DNA of 18,399 bases from the NCBI GenBank assembly GCA_003695505.1, contig RFIY01000242.1, positions 1-18,399 of the forward strand. Direction: 5' to 3'. The notes beneath the pieces are model-generated. The model did no database searches. It was given only the letters and a program-made list of their open reading frames with translations, and had not been told where the DNA came from. This stretch comes from Candidatus Dadabacteria bacterium. Lineage in GTDB: Bacteria > J088. Shown here piece after piece: positions 1 to 7,738 of this stretch (positions are counted from its first letter, which is position 1; every line of letters starts with the position of its first letter). The position numbers were made by a program, and so were the translations under genes.

Positions 1-43
1 GATCAGTCTGGCCGGTTTCGTCCTTGCCGCTCGGCTCCTGTAA
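1..43 (+). CDS. C-terminal tail of a hydrophobic protein (partial)
   Basis: Reading from base 2, an open frame encodes a short hydrophobic end (ISLAGFVLAARLL) and stops at TAA 41-43. The rest lies outside the window. The apolar character fits the last transmembrane helix of a membrane protein. The next gene starts 6-9 bases after this stop without a clear ribosome binding site, which suggests the two are co-translated. HupE/UreJ-type genes can occur in pairs, so a paralogue of the next gene is possible, but 13 residues cannot establish that. Confidence 0.5.
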   Translation, partial: ISLAGFVLAARLL

Positions 44-52
44 TCCGCCGTG

Positions 53-655
53 ATGCAGCGTGGCCGCTTCGCCACGGGCTGGATCGCCCTGCTGGCATGC
101 TTGATTCCGGCCAGTGCGGATGCCCATATGGCGCTGCAAAGTGGCCCCTTTTATGCGGCCGTCGTGCACCCCTGGATCAACGTCTCTTCGGCATTGCTGC
201 TGGTAGCCGTCTGTCTGTGGCAGGCGCAGTCCGTTCATCGTGGAGACGTGCTGGCAGTGCTTGCGATTTCGGTCCCGCTGGTGGTGGGGGCGCTCCTGGG
301 GGTGCGCTGGGGCGGGTTTGCGCCCGAGGCAGTCTCATACGGACTGACGATCGTAACCGGCGCCGTCGTGGCCGCGCGCCTGCAGCCGCGCGCGCCAATC
401 CGCTTGGTCGTGGTCGCCCTGATGGCGTTGTACGGCGGTGTCGTCGCGGGTAGCGATGCCGCTGCCGATGTCGGCCGCTTCCTGCCGTTTGCGACGGGTA
501 CGCTGGTCGGTGCACTCGTGGTTCCCGCCGTCATCATCGGTATGTTGATGGAGCGACCGCAGCAGGTTGTGCAGGTCGGCATCCGGGTCGTGGGGAGCTG
601 GATCTGCGCGGCCGGGATTATGTTGTTCGTCTTCGCGCTCAAAGCCGCGGCGTAA
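53..655 (+). CDS. HupE/UreJ-like membrane protein
   Basis: The protein of about 200 residues has an N-terminal signal peptide (positive residues 3-5, hydrophobic 10-20, likely cleavage after ASADA) so that the mature protein begins with His25. Some five to six further hydrophobic helices follow. HupE/UreJ proteins are inner-membrane proteins linked to nickel or cobalt uptake for hydrogenase, urease or cobalamin. They share exactly this layout: a signal peptide, an N-terminal His, then a Phe..His-Pro motif. Here the motif reads GPFYAAVVHPW. The usual GxDH after His-Pro is absent, so metal transport is uncertain. GTG at 50 is an alternative start directly before ATG 53. No Shine-Dalgarno is visible, and coupling to the upstream stop at 41-43 is likely. 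No hydrogenase, urease or cobalamin gene is in view. The family call is from layout and motif, with moderate certainty. Confidence 0.55.
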   Translation: MQRGRFATGWIALLACLIPASADAHMALQSGPFYAAVVHPWINVSSALLLVAVCLWQAQSVHRGDVLAVLAISVPLVVGALLGVRWGGFAPEAVSYGLTIVTGAVVAARLQPRAPIRLVVVALMALYGGVVAGSDAAADVGRFLPFATGTLVGALVVPAVIIGMLMERPQQVVQVGIRVVGSWICAAGIMLFVFALKAAA

Positions 656-679
656 CGGATCTGCAGGCATGGTGCGTCC

Positions 680-710
680 GCAGCCCGACCGGTAGCGCCG
701 GGCTGCTACC
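680..710 (+). other. Two mutually exclusive hairpins before mnmG
   Basis: Bases 680-687 (GCAGCCCG) pair perfectly with 699-706 (CGGGCTGC). Bases 691-696 (GGTAGC) pair perfectly with 705-710 (GCTACC). The two stems share 705-706, and 691-696 lies in the loop of the first, so they compete. No T-tract follows, so this is a poor terminator. It ends 11 bases before the mnmG ATG, where no Shine-Dalgarno is seen. It may affect mnmG initiation or may simply be residual structure. Confidence 0.35.
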
Positions 711-721
711 ATGTAGCCATC

Positions 722-2614
722 ATGCAACCGTTTGATGTCATTGTGATTGGCGCCGGTCATGCCGGCTGCGAAGCGGCGCTTGCGGCCGCGCGCATCGGTG
801 TGCGTACGCTGTTGATGACGCTGGATCTGGACAAGACGGCGCACATGAGCTGCAATCCGGCGATCGGCGGCATCGGCAAGGGGCATCTGGTGCGCGAGGT
901 TGATGCCCTTGGTGGCGAGATGGGGCGCAACATCGATGCAACCGGCATTCAGTTCCGTAAGCTCAACACCCGCAAGGGCGCGGCCGTCCAGGCCTCGCGC
1001 GCCCAGGCCGATCGCTGGGCCTACCGCGCGCGCATGAAGGATGTGCTGGAATCCGAACCGAACCTGTCGCTCAAACAGGCGCGGGTCACGGATCTGCTCG
1101 TCGAGGCCGGCCGCGTCACGGGCGTGCGGACGCATTTCGGCGAAACCTTTCGTGCGCGGGCGGTGATCGTCACAACCGGCACGTTCATGCGTGGTCTGAT
1201 GCACTACGGCGACCTGAAGGTGCCGGGTGGACGCGCCGGGGAGGCCGCATCGAACGAACTCAGCGACAGCCTGCGCAACCTTGGCCTGCCGCTTGGCCGG
1301 CTCAAGACCGGTACGACACCGCGGCTCGACGGACGAACGATTCGCTGGGATGGCCTGGAAGTACAGCCCGGCGATCCGGATCCCGAGCCATTCAGTGTGA
1401 TGACCGATCGCATCGAGCAGGAGCAGCTCCCGTGCCATATCACCTGGACGACGGCCGAAACCCATCAGATCATTCGCAACAACCTCGAGCGCAGCGCGAT
1501 GTACGGCGGTCGCATCGAAGGCACCGGGCCGCGGTATTGTCCGAGCATCGAAGACAAGATCGTCAAGTTCCCCGACCGGGAAAGGCACCAGGTCTTCCTC
1601 GAACCCGAAGGCCGCAACAGCTACGAGATCTACCCGAATGGCCTCAGTACGAGTTTGCCAGTCGATGTGCAGATCGCGTATCTACGCTCGATCCCCGGCC
1701 TCGAACGGGTCGAGATCGTGCGTCCGGGTTATGCGGTCGAATACGACTTCGTTGATCCGCGCGTGCTCGATCCCCGGCTTGCCGTTCGCGATATCCCCGG
1801 ATTGTATCTGGCGGGCCAGATCAACGGCACGACCGGCTATGAGGAAGCTGCCGCGCAGGGCATCATCGCGGGTATCAATGCCGCCTGCGAGGTGCTCGAT
1901 GTCGAACCGCTGATCGTTGGCCGCGAACAGGGGTACATCGGCGTGCTGATCGATGACCTGACAACCCGTGGCGCGGACGAGCCGTATCGAATGTTTACGA
2001 GTCGCTCCGAGTTCCGTCTGCTCCTGCGCGAAGACAATGCCGACCTCCGGTTGACACCAGAGGGCCGCCGGGTCGGACTGGTCGGCGACGCCCAGTGGGC
2101 GCGGTTTCGCGAGAAAGAGCAGGCGCTCGAACAGATCGCGTCCGCACTGGATTGCGGCGTTGCAGCGACCGAGGAGGCGCGGGCCGTTGCAGCGGGATAT
2201 GGCGTCGAGCTGCCGAAAGACGGTACGCTGGCGCGGCAGTTGCTGCGTCGCCCCGAAGTGCCAATCCAGATGCTCGTCGATCTTGGCGTGCTGCCGGCTG
2301 ATCTGCCCGGGCGGGCGCTGACCTGCGCCGAGATCCAGGCCAAGTATGAAGGCTACATCGCCCGCCAGCAGGAAGAAGCGGCGCGATTGCGTGCCGGTCG
2401 AGATCTCGAGCTGCCGCCGGATCTGCCGTACGGGCAGATTCCAGGCCTGCGCCGTGAATGGGCAGAGAAGCTGCAACAGATGCAGCCACGGTGCCTCGCG
2501 GACGTCGCAGCGCTGCCGGGCATCACGCCGGTTGTGCTGCAATCGATCGAGGCGTGGCAGCGTCTCTGGCTGGCCGAACAGCAGGCCGCGGCGCGCGCAA
2601 CGACTCTGGCGTAA
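722..2614 (+). CDS. mnmG: tRNA uridine-5-carboxymethylaminomethyl modification enzyme MnmG (GidA)
   Basis: MnmG, in complex with the GTPase MnmE, uses FAD, glycine or ammonium and methylenetetrahydrofolate to build the (carboxymethyl)aminomethyl group on U34 of certain tRNAs. It acts in the cytoplasm and supports decoding of split-box codons. The 630 residues match the family's normal length. Visible signatures are the FAD dinucleotide fold near residues 8-15 (IGAGHAGC), the [12 protein letters not shown] block around 44-55, [72 protein letters not shown] and the C-terminal YEGYI segment. The start is ATG 722. An earlier ATG at 711 is followed directly by a stop. No strong ribosome binding site is visible. 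In many Gammaproteobacteria mnmG precedes rsmG and parAB; here an antiporter follows instead, so the gene is detached from that origin-linked cluster. Confidence 0.97.
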   Translation: MQPFDVIVIGAGHAGCEAALAAARIGVRTLLMTLDLDKTAHMSCNPAIGGIGKGHLVREVDALGGEMGRNIDATGIQFRKLNTRKGAAVQASRAQADRWAYRARMKDVLESEPNLSLKQARVTDLLVEAGRVTGVRTHFGETFRARAVIVTTGTFMRGLMHYGDLKVPGGRAGEAASNELSDSLRNLGLPLGRLKTGTTPRLDGRTIRWDGLEVQPGDPDPEPFSVMTDRIEQEQLPCHITWTTAETHQIIRNNLERSAMYGGRIEGTGPRYCPSIEDKIVKFPDRERHQVFLEPEGRNSYEIYPNGLSTSLPVDVQIAYLRSIPGLERVEIVRPGYAVEYDFVDPRVLDPRLAVRDIPGLYLAGQINGTTGYEEAAAQGIIAGINAACEVLDVEPLIVGREQGYIGVLIDDLTTRGADEPYRMFTSRSEFRLLLREDNADLRLTPEGRRVGLVGDAQWARFREKEQALEQIASALDCGVAATEEARAVAAGYGVELPKDGTLARQLLRRPEVPIQMLVDLGVLPADLPGRALTCAEIQAKYEGYIARQQEEAARLRAGRDLELPPDLPYGQIPGLRREWAEKLQQMQPRCLADVAALPGITPVVLQSIEAWQRLWLAEQQAAARATTLA

Positions 2615-2712
2615 TCCAGGCGTTGTCGGCTCAGCCGTTTCCAACCGGGTGTCCGATAGAATAACGATGACCGGACGCATGTAAACGCGTCCTGAGCCGG
2701 GAGCGGGTGTAT

Positions 2713-4983
2713 ATGGCCATCGACTTCGTGCAGCTTCTGCTTGTCCTGGGTGCAGCCTGGGGCGCGGGGTTGCTGGCATCGCGCGTAGGGTTTCCGGCCA
2801 TTCTCGGCGAGCTGTCGGTTGGGATCATCCTTGGGCCTGCATTGCTTGGCGTCTTCGCGCCCAACGATGCGCTGAGCGTGCTTGCCGAAGTCGGTGTCTA
2901 CCTCTTGATGCTCTACATCGGGATGGAGATCGAGCCGCGGCAGCTTGTGCGCGCGTCGTCGGCCGGTCTGCTTGCCGCCGTCGGAGGCTTCATCGTCCCG
3001 TTTGCGGCGGGGCTCGCCCTGATGATCGGGTCGGGTTATTCGACGACGGCCGGCCTGTTCATGGGTATGGCCATGGGCGTCACGTCGCTGGCAACCAAGT
3101 CGCGCATCCTCGTAGATCTGCAACTGGTCGGCACGCGCATTGCCAGCGTCATGATGGTTGGCGCGCTCTTTGCGGATACGCTTGCGCTGGTTCTGTTTGC
3201 CGGGATCATCAGTTTTGCATCGTCGGGTACGGTCGACCTGCTCTCGGTCGCCGTGACGATTGGCAAGGCACTGCTGTTCTTCGGCGCCGCCGGATTTATC
3301 GGCTTGCGCGTCTTCCCGTGGCTTGGCGCGCGCCTGCACCGTATCGGTGCCGATGAGCGAACGGCCAACTTCACGCTGATCGTGCTCGTCGCGCTCTGTT
3401 TCGGCGAACTGGCGCACCTGGCCGGACTGCATGGGATTCTCGGCGCGTTTCTCGCGGGCGTGTTTCTGCAGGAAGGGATCCTGCAACGCAAGTGGTCGCA
3501 CGACATCGCGGGCGTCGTGCACGATCTGTCGATCGGGTTCCTTGCACCAATATTTTTCGTCAGTGCAGGCTTTCACGTCTCGCTCGACGTCGTGACGACG
3601 CACACGGCATTGTTGCTGGGCGTCATCGTACTGGCGACCGTTGGCAAGATTCTCGGTACGATGCTGTTCTATCTGCCGAGCGGGTATGGCTGGAGAGAGG
3701 GCCTGGCCGTCGGCACGGGAATGAACGGGCGCGGCGCGGTCGAGATCATCATCGCCGAGATCGCACTGGCGATGGGTGTCATCACGCAGGACATTTTTTC
3801 GATCCTCGTACTGATGGCATTCGTGACGACCCTGACCGTGCCGCTGTTACTTGGATGGTCGGTGCGCTGGTTGCGTCGTCGTGGCGAGCTTGCGCTTGAT
3901 GACAGTGATCGGGTTCGAACCATCATCCTTGGCGCGACGCCGTTCGGTCTGGCGCTCGCCGAGGCCCTTTCCGAACGTGGTCCGGTCGCGTTGATCGAGC
4001 GTAACAAGCTGCGTATTCGACTGGCCAGACAACGCGGTTTTGAGGTTGTCGAGGGGGATGCGCTCGCGCATGTGGCCCTGTATGCCGCCGGAGCCGAGCA
4101 GGCGCATACGCTGATCGTCGCGTTCAGCGACGTGCCCGCAGGCCTCGTTGCGGCACGCTATGCCCACAATCGTTTCGGGGTGCCGCGCTGCGTCGTGCCA
4201 TCCGTTTCGCATGCGCCCGATGCGCTGTCGCCGGATCTCGAGAGCGGCTACATCGATCAGATGATCCTGACCGATGAGGTCGTGGCCGAACTGACGTCGG
4301 CCGGCGGTGACGATGAGTACACGTTGCGCACGGCGGTTCTTCCCGATGCCGATGTGGATCCCGAAGAGTGGTTGCAGGCGTTCGGGCCGGACAGTGCGCC
4401 AATTGCCGTCGGAGATGGCGAGCAACGGCGGCCGCTCGTGCGCGGCGATCTGCCCCGTGCCGGCGAAACGGTCGTGCTAGTGGTGCGAAGAGGACAGCGC
4501 CACCACGGGCGCCGCAGCGCCTGGACCTGGCTGCGTCAGGCTCCGATCGTCGAACTGGACGGTGCAACGACAGATGATTGCCTGGCCGGACTGGCGGGCG
4601 AACTCGCGCGACTCGCAGGCCGAGATGAGGGTACGGTTCTGGAATTGCTGCGCCGACGGGAGCAGGAGGAACCGACGACGATTGCGCCAGGTGTCGCCGT
4701 CCCCCACATTACCCTGGAACAGCTCGGGGCGCCGCGGATTGTTCTCGGTCGCTCGCAGCCGGTACCGGCGGATCGCGCCGAATTCGGCCCGGTGCGACTG
4801 TGGATTGCGATTGCCAGCGACCCGGATCGCCGCGACGAATACCTGTGGGCGCTCTGGGCCGTTGCACGTCTGGCCGGCGACCGCGGGTTCATCGACGAAT
4901 GGGCCGAGTCAAACCGGGAAACACTTCCGGCCGTCCTGGCCGCCGCGATTGAACGAGCAACGGGAGAGGGTGCGGTTTCCTGA
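2713..4983 (+). CDS. CPA2-type cation/H+ antiporter with RCK (TrkA) and PTS EIIA-like domains
   Basis: This is an inner-membrane monovalent cation/proton antiporter of about 756 residues. Residues 1 to ~390 form a hydrophobic Na+/H+-exchanger domain with many helices, including the segment GALFADTLALVLF, whose Asp155 is the likely cation/proton site. Residues ~400-515 look like a TrkA-N/RCK nucleotide-binding Rossmann fold, although its loop reads GATPFG rather than GxGxxG. Residues ~530-595 resemble a TrkA-C domain ending in VVLVVRRG. Residues ~610-750 resemble a PTS EIIA type-2 (mannitol/fructose/nitrogen) domain, with the phospho-acceptor-like motif PGVAVPH, His665. Such tails suggest control by nucleotides or by phosphorylation. 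I chose ATG 2713 over GTG 2707 because GGGAG at 2699-2703 lies 9 bases before it. A TAGAAT box at 2657-2662 lacks a good -35. The transported ion cannot be told from sequence; K+ or Na+ are both possible. A strong terminator follows. Confidence 0.88.
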   Translation: MAIDFVQLLLVLGAAWGAGLLASRVGFPAILGELSVGIILGPALLGVFAPNDALSVLAEVGVYLLMLYIGMEIEPRQLVRASSAGLLAAVGGFIVPFAAGLALMIGSGYSTTAGLFMGMAMGVTSLATKSRILVDLQLVGTRIASVMMVGALFADTLALVLFAGIISFASSGTVDLLSVAVTIGKALLFFGAAGFIGLRVFPWLGARLHRIGADERTANFTLIVLVALCFGELAHLAGLHGILGAFLAGVFLQEGILQRKWSHDIAGVVHDLSIGFLAPIFFVSAGFHVSLDVVTTHTALLLGVIVLATVGKILGTMLFYLPSGYGWREGLAVGTGMNGRGAVEIIIAEIALAMGVITQDIFSILVLMAFVTTLTVPLLLGWSVRWLRRRGELALDDSDRVRTIILGATPFGLALAEALSERGPVALIERNKLRIRLARQRGFEVVEGDALAHVALYAAGAEQAHTLIVAFSDVPAGLVAARYAHNRFGVPRCVVPSVSHAPDALSPDLESGYIDQMILTDEVVAELTSAGGDDEYTLRTAVLPDADVDPEEWLQAFGPDSAPIAVGDGEQRRPLVRGDLPRAGETVVLVVRRGQRHHGRRSAWTWLRQAPIVELDGATTDDCLAGLAGELARLAGRDEGTVLELLRRREQEEPTTIAPGVAVPHITLEQLGAPRIVLGRSQPVPADRAEFGPVRLWIAIASDPDRRDEYLWALWAVARLAGDRGFIDEWAESNRETLPAVLAAAIERATGEGAVS

Positions 4984-4999
4984 GCCAGGTCAAACCCAA

Positions 5000-5040
5000 A
5001 AAAAGCAGCCAGCACCTGGAACTGGTGCTGGCCGCTTTTT
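5000..5040. terminator. Bidirectional intrinsic terminator
   Basis: A 17-base arm (5000-5016) pairs with 5024-5040 around a 7-base loop, with a single A/C mismatch. Runs of A on the left (4998-5004) and T on the right (5036-5040) give a U-tract on both strands. It lies 17 bases after the antiporter stop and about 40 bases past the stop of the leftward lipoprotein, so it can end both convergent transcripts. Confidence 0.93.
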
Positions 5041-5080
5041 GGGCAACGATTGCGCGGATCAGCGCAGCGAAACCGCCGGT

Positions 5081-6370
5081 TTACTGCGTTGTTGCCGGGC
5101 AGTCGCTCGCGACGGACGGATCGCTGCAGTAGACAGATTCGATCGGCGTGCCGCCCGCGGCTGACAGGGAGCGCGTCCGGTTGTAGGACGTGAAGACACC
5201 CTGAACGGCTGGGTCTTCCGTGAACTGCCCATCGGCCGTGATCTTGGCGCCGCTGCTGTTTTTGCTCCAGAACGACGATTCGGTCCAGAACAGCAGGCCG
5301 TCCTTGCCGTTGCCTCCCTGGTTGTCATTGCTGAACTCGCCCCAGATCGCTCCGGGAGGCGTGACGGTCGCGCTGTAATCGGGCTCCGCGAAGTAGTCGG
5401 TGCCACTCTGAGGTGTGCCCGACGCCCAGTAGTACACGGAATCGCCCTGCAGATCCATAAACACGGACAATGTGTCCGCGCCGGTCTTGGTGATCGTCGC
5501 CGCGAACATGTTCGTACCCTGGCCTCCACCAAACCACGTCCCGGCCGGGTCGTTGTTCAGATCGAAGTACTCGCCAGAATAGGACATCTCCCAGATACCG
5601 TCCGCCGCCAGGTCCCAGGTTTTGCCGGTCCCGGCGTTGACGAGTTCGTCGCGCACGGCGTCAGATGGGTGAAAGAAGATTTCATGCAGCGCGTTGGTCA
5701 GCCTGTAGGAGCCTTCGGCATGAGATCCGGCGTAACGCTGGGCGTCATCGGGCACATCCCAGCTCCATTGCCCGGCGTATCCGCCGGGTACGATGTCCCC
5801 GCCAGGCAGCTTGACGGCACCCTTGAAGGTAAAGCTCATCAGCCAGGTCGCGCCTTTCCAGAAACCTTCGTCGGCGGTCCAGGCGTAGTGCAGGGTTTCC
5901 ATCGACAGATTCGCGAAGCCGTTGGCCTTGAAGTCGTGTGCCGGCTCGGCGCGTGCCCAGAGACTGCTTACCTGCGTGACATCCGTGCCCGTCGTGTCGG
6001 GATAGCTCCAGGTCAGGATGCGGCGATACCAGCCGTCCTTGCCATCCGGGCCGCTTTCGGGCCCCTGCCATGCACTGAGCTGGGACGTTGGCTGCTGTGC
6101 GGTTGCCAGCCCGTTTTTGGCGGCAGGGGCATCGGCGAAAAAGTCCGCGGGCGGCTGTACCGACGATGGCGTGCCCGAACTGAATCCGGACGCGCCTTGT
6201 GGCGAAATCGCCGCGCCGATCACGGTGGCCACGCCGGACTGGGCGGTATCGCGGGCAGCTTCACCCTCGACGCGCACCGTGGCGTCGGGGTTGCCGGTGG
6301 CGCCAAGGCCGCCGCTACTGCCGCAACCGGCCAAGGCTCCCATCAAAAGAACACAGATTGTATTTCGCAC
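5081..6370 (-). CDS. Hypothetical lipoprotein, Trp/Tyr/Gly-rich, function unknown
   Basis: I do not recognise the family. The start is GTG at 6370, because AGGAGG lies six bases upstream of it and because the first 16 residues then form a clean lipoprotein signal (VRNTICVLLMGALAGC, lipidated Cys16). The 48 codons upstream that also stay open are not needed. The mature protein of about 413 residues has a Gly/Ser/Ala-rich linker (to about residue 80) followed by a soluble region rich in Trp, Tyr, Asp, Gly and Thr. That composition suggests beta structure, as in surface or ligand-binding lipoproteins. The C-terminus has a Cys pair (YCSDPSVASDC) that may form a disulphide. It is divergent from the lipoprotein at 6647 and convergent with the antiporter. 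Expression probably comes from a TATAAT box about 130 bases upstream. The lipoprotein call is firm; the function is unknown. Confidence 0.8.
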   Translation of the reverse strand: MRNTICVLLMGALAGCGSSGGLGATGNPDATVRVEGEAARDTAQSGVATVIGAAISPQGASGFSSGTPSSVQPPADFFADAPAAKNGLATAQQPTSQLSAWQGPESGPDGKDGWYRRILTWSYPDTTGTDVTQVSSLWARAEPAHDFKANGFANLSMETLHYAWTADEGFWKGATWLMSFTFKGAVKLPGGDIVPGGYAGQWSWDVPDDAQRYAGSHAEGSYRLTNALHEIFFHPSDAVRDELVNAGTGKTWDLAADGIWEMSYSGEYFDLNNDPAGTWFGGGQGTNMFAATITKTGADTLSVFMDLQGDSVYYWASGTPQSGTDYFAEPDYSATVTPPGAIWGEFSNDNQGGNGKDGLLFWTESSFWSKNSSGAKITADGQFTEDPAVQGVFTSYNRTRSLSAAGGTPIESVYCSDPSVASDCPATTQ

Positions 6371-6496
6371 GATGTACCTCCTGTAGCGAAATGTCGTCGG
6401 ATCGGCCTGCAGGCTGTGCGGATGACCCGACTCCGATCGCGCGCCGCTAGCAGGAAGTTTCGAAAATACCAACCCGTCGTTCGGGCAGTGACACCC

Positions 6497-6525
6497 ATTA
6501 TACATGTGCCGCAAGGTCGCACGAA
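6497..6525 (-). promoter_or_regulatory. Candidate sigma70 promoter for the leftward lipoprotein
   Basis: On the minus strand a perfect TATAAT lies at 6502-6497. The -35 position 17 bases upstream (6525-6520) reads TTCGTG, a weak match. The predicted leader to the GTG at 6370 is about 120 bases. The -10 is convincing and the -35 is not. Confidence 0.45.
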
Positions 6526-6542
6526 TTCCGCGCGGACAAAAC

Positions 6543-6570
6543 TTGACATGACGATTTCGGCTGCTATGCT
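6543..6570 (+). promoter_or_regulatory. Strong sigma70 promoter for the rightward secreted-protein genes
   Basis: TTGACA (6543-6548, perfect) is followed after 16 bases by TATGCT (6565-6570), preceded by TG at 6562-6563 as in extended -10 promoters. The predicted start near 6577 leaves a leader of about 70 bases before the ATG at 6647. The leader contains GATGAT repeated several times. The promoter diverges from the leftward TATAAT at 6497-6502. Confidence 0.75.
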
Positions 6571-6646
6571 ATCCGTTGATGATTCGATGATGATGTGCGC
6601 GATGATCGTGTTGATGCGACGCGCGGCTTGTACGAGGAGGCTGACG

Positions 6647-7636
6647 ATGAAGCATCGTATCTGGGTTTTGTGTCTGGCACTGGGCGCGACGGCGGCCTGC
6701 CAGGGCACGTCGCAGACGGCGAAACAGACGGACGATGGCACCGGGACGATTGCGTTTACGATGCTGGGCGCCGCGGATTATGGGTCCGTCTCGCAGGTTA
6801 ATTTCGAGGTGTATTACCAGAATACGACCAACCCGGCCGATCCGAAGAACTACCAGAAGTTTGCCAATGAGGCGACGGGTGGTGTCGCCGAGCACTATGT
6901 GGCCGGGGTGACGTTTCCATCGGGAACGACGTCATTTAACTTTTTCATCGACAAGGTGCCGATGGGGCCACACCGCGCGGTCTATGTGTCCGTACTGTGG
7001 ACAAACAAGTCGGGTCCTTGCGACAACGTGATCTATGAAGTCAACGTGCCCTTCAACGCGACGGTGCCGATCAACATGTTCGTACACTGCGCGCCGGTTC
7101 CGGTTACGCTGGTTGCCAATGGCACGGCCCCGACTGGGAATCTCGCATTGTCGGTGCAGGGAAATACACAGGCTGCGATTACCAGTATTACGTATCTGAC
7201 GCCGATCACAGCCGGATTTGGTACGAGCGTTTCGGTGACCGCGATCGATCCGGATCTGGATGTCGATCCCGGCATGCTCTACCACTGGGAAGTGTCGTAT
7301 CCGGGTTTTCCGGAGCCCGGGACGATCAATACAATGAATTGCCCGGGCAGCTTCAACTGGACGGTAACGGGTACGCTGGGGATTGACCGACGTATCGTGG
7401 CCGAGTGCTGGGACAACACGTCCACCAGTCCAGCGCAGGTGGTGACCGCGGCCATCGACTGGGCTCCCCTCGGGACGACAGGAACGGCCTGGGTTCATTC
7501 GCGTGCCTGCGATCCATATACAATTGGTGGGCAATGGCCGGATGAGCTGGGCATCGTCGGGGCGCCGCCATCACCATGGATGGATCCATTCAATCTGTGT
7601 TTCGCGTACGACGTGACGATTGCGGTGACACCGTAA
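6647..7636 (+). CDS. Hypothetical lipoprotein with C-terminal Ig/PKD-like domain
   Basis: The protein of 329 residues is of unknown function. ATG 6647 is chosen because GGAGG lies six bases upstream and because it gives a typical lipoprotein signal ending in ATAAC (lipidated Cys18). The frame stays open far upstream, but that extension is antisense to the other lipoprotein. Residues ~30-150 form one region (starting TGTIAFTMLGAADYG, with Cys125 and Cys148 as a possible disulphide). Residues ~163-275 resemble an Ig/PKD-like fold with the string ITYLTPITAG..VSVTAIDPDLD...YHWEVS. The next secreted protein carries a clearly similar segment (IASVSWVDPVPAG..VTLEASAIDPDI...FIWDV), so the two are probably paralogous in this domain. 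A strong promoter stands upstream. Location: outer or inner membrane lipoprotein; position +2 is Gln, not Asp, so outer-membrane sorting by the Lol rule is likely. Confidence 0.82.
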   Translation: MKHRIWVLCLALGATAACQGTSQTAKQTDDGTGTIAFTMLGAADYGSVSQVNFEVYYQNTTNPADPKNYQKFANEATGGVAEHYVAGVTFPSGTTSFNFFIDKVPMGPHRAVYVSVLWTNKSGPCDNVIYEVNVPFNATVPINMFVHCAPVPVTLVANGTAPTGNLALSVQGNTQAAITSITYLTPITAGFGTSVSVTAIDPDLDVDPGMLYHWEVSYPGFPEPGTINTMNCPGSFNWTVTGTLGIDRRIVAECWDNTSTSPAQVVTAAIDWAPLGTTGTAWVHSRACDPYTIGGQWPDELGIVGAPPSPWMDPFNLCFAYDVTIAVTP

Positions 7637-7645
7637 TCTGGAACG

Positions 7646-7669
7646 ATCTCATGTGAGCACGCGTGAGAT
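7646..7669 (+). other. Short inverted repeat downstream of lipoprotein gene
   Basis: ATCTCA (7646-7651) pairs with TGAGAT (7664-7669) around a 12-base loop, 9 bases after the stop codon. No T-tract follows. It could be a weak structural end or an mRNA stability element. Confidence 0.25.
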
Positions 7670-7691
7670 GCCGCGCGTAATCGAGTTCACG

Positions 7692-7719
7692 CTGCTGCGC
7701 GGCTCCGGCCGCGCAGCAG
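7692..7719 (+). other. Perfect 12-bp hairpin with TCCG tetraloop between secreted-protein genes
   Basis: Bases 7692-7703 (CTGCTGCGCGGC) pair without mismatch with 7708-7719, leaving the tetraloop TCCG. The stem is very GC-rich, but no T-tract follows, so it is not a canonical intrinsic terminator. It ends 19 bases before the proposed TTG start at 7739. It may block exonucleases at the end of the upstream message, or influence translation of the next gene. Confidence 0.55.
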
Positions 7720-7738
7720 TACGTTCTGGCGGTGGAAC

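Noticed and set aside
335-1588. 417-codon open frame on the minus strand
   Set aside because: It lies antisense to the HupE-like gene and mnmG; its Arg/His-rich composition is typical of a GC-rich shadow frame.
2657-2662. TAGAAT box before the antiporter gene
   Set aside because: There is no acceptable -35 at 16-18 bases upstream; too weak to list as a promoter.
2353-3603. 416-codon open frame on the minus strand
   Set aside because: It is antisense to mnmG and the antiporter, with low-complexity Arg/Asp/Gln content and no domain.
6576-6618. Repeated GATGAT units in the leader of the lipoprotein at 6647
   Set aside because: The units are few, imperfect and irregularly spaced; I cannot distinguish them from chance or call a binding site.
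5669-6646. Long N-terminal extension of the lipoprotein at 6647
   Set aside because: It overlaps the leftward lipoprotein, and the ATG at 6647 has a ribosome binding site and begins a proper lipoprotein signal.
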